From Flavobacteriales bacterium UBA1958 (lineage in GTDB: Bacteria; Bacteroidota; Bacteroidia; Flavobacteriales_D; Sanyastnellaceae): a stretch of DNA of 10,590 nt. The DNA lies in NCBI GenBank assembly GCA_002336675.1, contig DDEI01000016.1:1-10590 (forward strand), read 5' to 3'. Shown here one piece after another: positions 6,319 to 10,590 of the stretch. Within the stretch, counting starts at the first letter, position 1. The number at the start of each line of letters is the position of its first letter. A program made the position numbers and the translations under genes. Under the pieces are notes generated by a model. The model was not told where the DNA came from. It did not search any database and was given only the letters and a program-made list of their open reading frames with translations.

Positions 6319-8541
6319 ATGCGGAAAATCCCACAAACTGGTCTTAAAGGGCTAAAAGAGAACTGGCAAAGTGATGTTTTAGCAGCACTCAGCGTGTCCT
6401 TCGTGGCTTTGCCTTTGGCCTTGGGAATTGCTTTGGCTTCTGGGGTTCCGCCTATGGCAGGTATTATAGCTGTGGTAGTCGGTGGAGTGGTTACTACTTT
6501 TTTCAGAGGAAGTCATTTAGCTATCAATGGTCCTGCAGCTGGATTGATTGCCATTATCGTTAGTTCGTTAGCCGCATGGGGAGATGACCCACAGCGCCTG
6601 AATTATGTACTGGCTGCCATAGTGGTTTCAGGATTGATTCAAGTTGTTTTAGGATTTTTAAAACTGGGTAAATTCGCGGAGTTTATTCACTCTTCAGTGA
6701 TTAATGGAATCATGGCCGCCATTGGTATTATTATCTTTTCGCAGCAAATACATGTGGCTTTTATCGGAAAGAAATCTACTGTTGAAAAACCAATAGCACA
6801 ACTCGTAGATTTCCTAACCCACCTAGACAACATCAATCCTTGGGTAGCTATAATCTCTATCTCTGGTTTACTCATTATGATATTCCAGTATAGAATAGGC
6901 TATAATTTATTCAAGTTTGTCCCCGCTCCTATGTGGGTTTTATTGATCTCGGTTCCCTTTGCCATAGCGTTTGGTTTCGTTAATCAAGACTCATCTGTGA
7001 TGAATCTCTTTGGAAAATTTGCAGGAGACAATCTTTTAGTGAACGTCCCTACCAAGATTGAAGATCTCTTAATATTCCCAGATTTCTCGATGATAGGAAC
7101 GAGCACCTTCTGGACTTCTGTGACAGGCATAACCATGATAGCTTCCATACAATCATTGGCTATGGGCAAAGCGGTAGATAAAATTGACCCATATAGAAGA
7201 AAAACCAATTTCGACAAAGATTTGGTTGCAGTAGGATTGAGTTCTGCCGTTTCAGGAATGCTAGGAGGTTTACCCATTATTACGGTAATAGTGAGAAGTA
7301 CTGTAAATGTTCAGAATAACGCTAAAACAAAATGGTCTAACCTTTACCATGGAATTTTCATGACCATTTTAGTGATGGCCATTGTTCTTCCTCCCGCTCC
7401 TTACAAACTCCCTATTCCTTATGCAGCATTAGCTGTTATCTTAGTTTTTACAGGCTATAAACTAGCTTCACCGAAAGTATTCAAACAGGTTTTAGATCAA
7501 GGAATTGAGCAGTTCATTTTCTTCGCAGGAACTTTGTTTATTACGCTTTACAATGGTCTATTGGCTGGAATATTCGGAGGACTATTGATAACCGCTATTA
7601 CGCACTTACTGCTGGCCAGAATTCCTACTCAACGCTTTATTCAAATGGTATTTAACTCTGGATCACTTCTGGTTCCAAAAGATGGTGGAGGGTATGAGCT
7701 TAAAATAAAAGGAATAGCCAACTTTTTAGGAGCCATTAAAATGAATAATCTGCTGAGTACAATACCTAAATCTGCAGATATAACTATTGACTTTTCTGAA
7801 GCCAGGTTAGTAGATTTATCTATTTTAGAAAAGGTTTACGAATTCCAAAAACTTCATTCAGAAAACGGTGGAAGAGTGAACATTCAAGGTCTTGAAAACC
7901 ACATTTCTTCTACCAGTCATAAAATGGGACTGAAACTGCTTACAACCTCTGCTCATAGAATGACAAAGAGAGAAAAGAGTATAAAAGAAATAGCAGAGCA
8001 AATGAATTGGAATTATGAAACAGAACCAATTGGTCAAACAAAAGATTATCTGCCTTTTTACTTCTTTAAATCACGAGCGATTGAATTTAAGAGAAACTGT
8101 ATTCGTAATGAACAAGGCGAAGTCTCACTAGAAATAACGGACCTTACTTTTGAGGAGGGAGCATACATGGCATACAGAGAATACACTTCTACTCTAGGCC
8201 TTATTAAGCTCCCTTTTAAAATTCCAAAATTCACCATTGAAAGAAAAGAATTTCTTGACAAATATTTAGATTTTTCTGCTCACAAAGACATTGACTATAT
8301 TTCGTATTCAGGATTTTCTGAGGAATTTACTGTGCGAGTTGAAGATGTAGAAGCGACAAATAACTTCTTTACTAGCGATTTCATAGAATTCCTTCATCAA
8401 AGTGATATTACCCACATTGAATCTAGTGGAGAGGCTGTATTGATATTCCCTACCAACTTCAGACCTGCGCATATTCACGAGTATGCTAACATCATTCATC
8501 TGATGAAAGAAATGGAGTCTATAATTAAAAAGTCAAGCTAA
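6319..8541 (+). CDS. SulP/SLC26-family anion transporter with STAS-like domain and extra C-terminal region
   Basis: SulP proteins move sulfate, bicarbonate or other anions across the inner membrane. The 740-residue product begins with the usual pattern (SDVLAALSVSFVALPLALGIALASGVPP, about 18-45), then INGPAAGLIAII (69-80), KFAEFIHSSVINGIMAAIGI (118-137) and GLPIITVIVRSTVNV (317-331). Many hydrophobic helices fill residues 20-432. A divergent STAS-like region follows (about 455-545, with IDFSEARLVDLSILE at 490-504). Residues about 550-740 are polar and match no domain I recognise; FEEGAYMAYREY, DYISYSGFSEEF and an Ile/Val-rich end are notable. The position where relatives have an acidic residue (ASIESL- or ASIETL-like) is ASIQSL here, with Gln278. 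The ATG at 6319 gives a normal N-terminus; a TTG at 6310 would add three residues. It lies 63 bases after the Fe-S genes, so read-through is possible. The transported anion cannot be told. Confidence 0.88.
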   Translation: MRKIPQTGLKGLKENWQSDVLAALSVSFVALPLALGIALASGVPPMAGIIAVVVGGVVTTFFRGSHLAINGPAAGLIAIIVSSLAAWGDDPQRLNYVLAAIVVSGLIQVVLGFLKLGKFAEFIHSSVINGIMAAIGIIIFSQQIHVAFIGKKSTVEKPIAQLVDFLTHLDNINPWVAIISISGLLIMIFQYRIGYNLFKFVPAPMWVLLISVPFAIAFGFVNQDSSVMNLFGKFAGDNLLVNVPTKIEDLLIFPDFSMIGTSTFWTSVTGITMIASIQSLAMGKAVDKIDPYRRKTNFDKDLVAVGLSSAVSGMLGGLPIITVIVRSTVNVQNNAKTKWSNLYHGIFMTILVMAIVLPPAPYKLPIPYAALAVILVFTGYKLASPKVFKQVLDQGIEQFIFFAGTLFITLYNGLLAGIFGGLLITAITHLLLARIPTQRFIQMVFNSGSLLVPKDGGGYELKIKGIANFLGAIKMNNLLSTIPKSADITIDFSEARLVDLSILEKVYEFQKLHSENGGRVNIQGLENHISSTSHKMGLKLLTTSAHRMTKREKSIKEIAEQMNWNYETEPIGQTKDYLPFYFFKSRAIEFKRNCIRNEQGEVSLEITDLTFEEGAYMAYREYTSTLGLIKLPFKIPKFTIERKEFLDKYLDFSAHKDIDYISYSGFSEEFTVRVEDVEATNNFFTSDFIEFLHQSDITHIESSGEAVLIFPTNFRPAHIHEYANIIHLMKEMESIIKKSS

Positions 8542-8641
8542 TTTTCCTGAGGCATATGTGTTGGAAAAAATTAACCTCAAAGTCAGACATTACAACACGA
8601 ATCTTCTAACTTAGCCGAAGAATAATATTTAAGCAAAAATC

Positions 8642-9388
8642 ATGGGTTTATTAGACGGTAAAGTAGCCATAATTACTGGAGGTTCCACAGGAATAGGAAA
8701 AGGAATAGCAGAGCATTTCATAGCTCAAGGAGCTAAGGTAGCATTCACATATATTTCATCTGATGACAGAGCTAAAGCGCTAGAAGAAGAATTAGCTGCA
8801 AAAGGAGGGGAATCTAAAGGATTTAAATCTGACGCTTCTAAATTTGATTCTGCTCAAGAATTAGCGGAAGATGTAATCACTCATTTCGGTAAAATAGACA
8901 TATTAGTAAACAATGCCGGAATAACCAGAGATAATCTACTAATGAGAATGAGTGAAGAGCACTGGGATGAAATTATGGAGGTAAACCTTAAATCTTGCTT
9001 TAACCTAACTAAAGCGGTCATGCGTCCTATGTTAAAAGCTAGAGCTGGCTCTATTATTAATATGAGTTCTGTCGTAGGCTTAAAAGGAAATGCTGGTCAA
9101 GCTAATTACTCTGCCTCTAAAGCAGGTATCCTAGGTTTTACTAAGTCTGTTGCTTTAGAACTAGGCTCCAGAAACATAAGAGCTAACGCTATAGCTCCTG
9201 GATTTATAGAAACAGAAATGACTGATGCTTTAGATGAAAAAACCGTTCAAGAATGGAGAGATGGTATCCCTTTGAAAAGAGGTGGCACCCCAGAAGATGT
9301 AGCTAATTTAGCAGTTTTCTTAGCCTCAGACATGAGTGCTTACATCACAGGTCAAGTGATTAATATAGATGGCGGAATGCTTACTTAA
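8642..9388 (+). CDS. fabG: 3-oxoacyl-[acyl-carrier-protein] reductase FabG
   Basis: FabG reduces 3-oxoacyl-ACP to (R)-3-hydroxyacyl-ACP with NADPH in each round of fatty-acid elongation, in the cytoplasm. The 248-residue length is typical. It is a classical short-chain dehydrogenase: nucleotide-binding TGGSTGIG at 12-19, NNAG at 90-93, Asn115, and the catalytic Ser143, Tyr156 and Lys160 in the block SSVVGLKGNAGQANYSASK, which matches the FabG pattern closely. IAPGFIETEMT (184-194) and the C-terminal GQVINIDGGM are also as in FabG. The start is the ATG directly before GLLDGKVAIITGG. A 100-base gap separates it from the SulP gene, enough for its own promoter, though I could not identify one. 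A related SDR reductase with another 3-oxoacyl substrate is the main alternative, but the match to housekeeping FabG is strong. Confidence 0.94.
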   Translation: MGLLDGKVAIITGGSTGIGKGIAEHFIAQGAKVAFTYISSDDRAKALEEELAAKGGESKGFKSDASKFDSAQELAEDVITHFGKIDILVNNAGITRDNLLMRMSEEHWDEIMEVNLKSCFNLTKAVMRPMLKARAGSIINMSSVVGLKGNAGQANYSASKAGILGFTKSVALELGSRNIRANAIAPGFIETEMTDALDEKTVQEWRDGIPLKRGGTPEDVANLAVFLASDMSAYITGQVINIDGGMLT

Positions 9389-9418
9389 TACGTCTAGCGT
9401 AGCAATAGTTTAATCCTT

Positions 9419-10590
9419 TTGGAAATACTTATTCAATACCCTAATTGGTTCATCATCTTCTGCATATTGTTAGCAGTCATATTTACGAGTGCACTTTACC
9501 TAAAGGATAAGCTGACTAATGATTTTCATCCTTTAGTCAAGGTACTTTTAACTCTTTTTAGGTTCATAGCAATAGGCATTCTTGCATTCTTTCTTTTGGA
9601 ACCCTTAGTTAAAAACACGTTTGTTGAAACAGAAAAACCAATAGTAGTAATAGCGCAAGATAATTCTGAGTCTATAAAAATTAAAGGTGACAGTATATTC
9701 TATAATCAGATATTTCCTTCTGCCTTAGCCAGCTTAACCAGTTCTTTAGAAGAGTCATTCGAAGTAGTTACATTTACTTTTGGCACTGACGTTAAAGACG
9801 GCTTAAATCTAGATTATTCAGAGAAACAAACTGATTACTCGTTACTTCTAGATGAAATATACGCCCGTTATTCGAACAGAAATCTAGGAGCTCTAATCAT
9901 AGGGTCTGATGGAATATATACCAAAGGAAAAAATCCACTTTACTCAAATACTAAACTTAAGGCACCTATTTACACTATCGCTTTAGGCGATACCACCAAG
10001 TTTACAGACCTTTTAATTAAAGAAGTCGCACATAATAGACTTGCTTACCTAGGAAACAAATTCCCACTAGAAATTGCAGTAGCGGCCAATGCCCTCAAAG
10101 GTACTTCCACTAAATTATCTGTAAGTAAAAACGGCTCTATACTCTACACTCAAAATCTAGCTATCACAGGTGATGATTTCCTAGAAATAGTCCCTGTAAT
10201 ATTAGAAGCTAAATCTCCAGGAATACAGAAATACACCATTGAACTTACTCCTATTAATGGAGAAGTTACAGTATCCAATAATAGGCAAGATATCTACATA
10301 GACATACTGGACAGCCACCAAAAAATCGCCATTATATCAGCTACACCGCACCCTGACATTAAAGCACTTAACCAGGCTATTTCTTCAAATGAAAATTATG
10401 AAGTAGACGTTTTTCTAGAAGCTGAGTTTCAAAAAAATATTTCTGACTATAATCTGGTTATATTCCATCAGCTTCCCTCTAAAGGAGGAAATAAAAAGCT
10501 GATAGATGAAACTATAAAAAGGAAAATTCCCTCACTATTTATCTGGGGAACACAAACCAACTTCGATTCATTTAATGGTTTAAATCTAGG
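9419..10590 (+). CDS. VWA-domain membrane protein, TTG start, 3' end cut by window edge
   Basis: I translated a frame that stays open for 390 codons to the window edge. The product has two N-terminal membrane helices (about 10-28 and 40-63), then a von Willebrand factor A-like domain: VVIAQDNSESIK (76-87) carries the metal-site DxSxS (Asp81, Ser83, Ser85), TDYSLLLDEI lies at 138-147 and ALIIGSDGIYTKG at 158-170 (Asp164). Further on come a beta-rich region (about 195-305) and a stretch (313-390; KIAIISATPHPDIKAL, LVIFHQLPSKG, PSLFIWG) resembling a glutamine-amidotransferase-like fold. This layout resembles a conserved Bacteroidota membrane protein of about 680-700 residues with no firmly known role. 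An in-frame TAG at 9395-9397 and the absence of any in-frame ATG make TTG at 9419 the likely start, 30 bases after fabG; co-transcription is likely. Family recognition is from memory. Confidence 0.8.
   Translation, partial: MEILIQYPNWFIIFCILLAVIFTSALYLKDKLTNDFHPLVKVLLTLFRFIAIGILAFFLLEPLVKNTFVETEKPIVVIAQDNSESIKIKGDSIFYNQIFPSALASLTSSLEESFEVVTFTFGTDVKDGLNLDYSEKQTDYSLLLDEIYARYSNRNLGALIIGSDGIYTKGKNPLYSNTKLKAPIYTIALGDTTKFTDLLIKEVAHNRLAYLGNKFPLEIAVAANALKGTSTKLSVSKNGSILYTQNLAITGDDFLEIVPVILEAKSPGIQKYTIELTPINGEVTVSNNRQDIYIDILDSHQKIAIISATPHPDIKALNQAISSNENYEVDVFLEAEFQKNISDYNLVIFHQLPSKGGNKKLIDETIKRKIPSLFIWGTQTNFDSFNGLNL

Noticed and set aside
8542..8568. Inverted repeat TTTTCC with 15-base loop and GGAAAA just after the SulP stop, plus TGAGG/CCTCA nearby
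   Set aside because: The stems are only 5-6 bp, compete with each other, and no T run follows; too weak to call a terminator.
8569..8641. Possible Bacteroidota promoter before fabG (TAACTTAG at 8607-8614)
   Set aside because: The match to TAnnTTTG is imperfect and no TTTG lies at the right distance upstream.
1..10590. Mobile elements, CRISPR repeats, tRNA or rRNA genes
   Set aside because: No direct-repeat array, transposase or integrase motif, cloverleaf or rRNA-like conserved block was seen on either strand.

Overview
The window looks like ordinary chromosomal DNA from a member of the Bacteroidota. The base composition is AT-rich and no Shine-Dalgarno signals stand out. The lptD-like gene reads as the Bacteroidota form of that family, and the amidase and the von Willebrand factor A (VWA) membrane protein also have the architecture usual in that phylum. 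I cannot place it below phylum with confidence; Flavobacteriia or Cytophagia-like relatives are plausible. I see no rRNA, tRNA, insertion sequence, CRISPR array or phage gene. Coding density is high and no gene-free stretch exceeds about 100 bases.

Layout. Positions 1-1802 on the minus strand hold the 5' two-thirds or so of an LptD-type outer-membrane LPS-assembly protein, running off the left edge. A 75-base divergent gap separates it from a compact plus-strand cluster: an N-acetylmuramoyl-L-alanine amidase with a SPOR-like tail (1878-3083), an MCE/MlaD-family lipid-transport protein (3084-4112), a membrane protein with two [4Fe-4S] motifs (4122-5444) and a soluble CCG-domain Fe-S protein (5458-6255). 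Gaps inside this cluster are 0, 9 and 13 bases, so it is very probably one operon. A SulP anion transporter with an unusual C-terminal extension follows (6319-8541), then a FabG-type 3-oxoacyl-ACP reductase (8642-9388), then the 5' part of a VWA-domain membrane protein that starts at TTG (9419 to the right edge).

How the genes fit together. The left half is about the cell envelope: LPS delivery to the outer membrane, peptidoglycan cleavage, and lipid movement between membranes. The two Fe-S genes look like the two halves of a heterodisulfide-reductase-like or ETF:menaquinone-oxidoreductase-like membrane electron-transfer complex, split over two chains. FabG belongs to fatty-acid synthesis. 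The points most worth a second look are the split Fe-S complex, the SulP protein (unassigned C-terminal region of roughly 190 residues and loss of a normally acidic transport-site residue), and the scarcity of cysteines in the visible part of LptD. I did not find a clearly new multi-gene system here.
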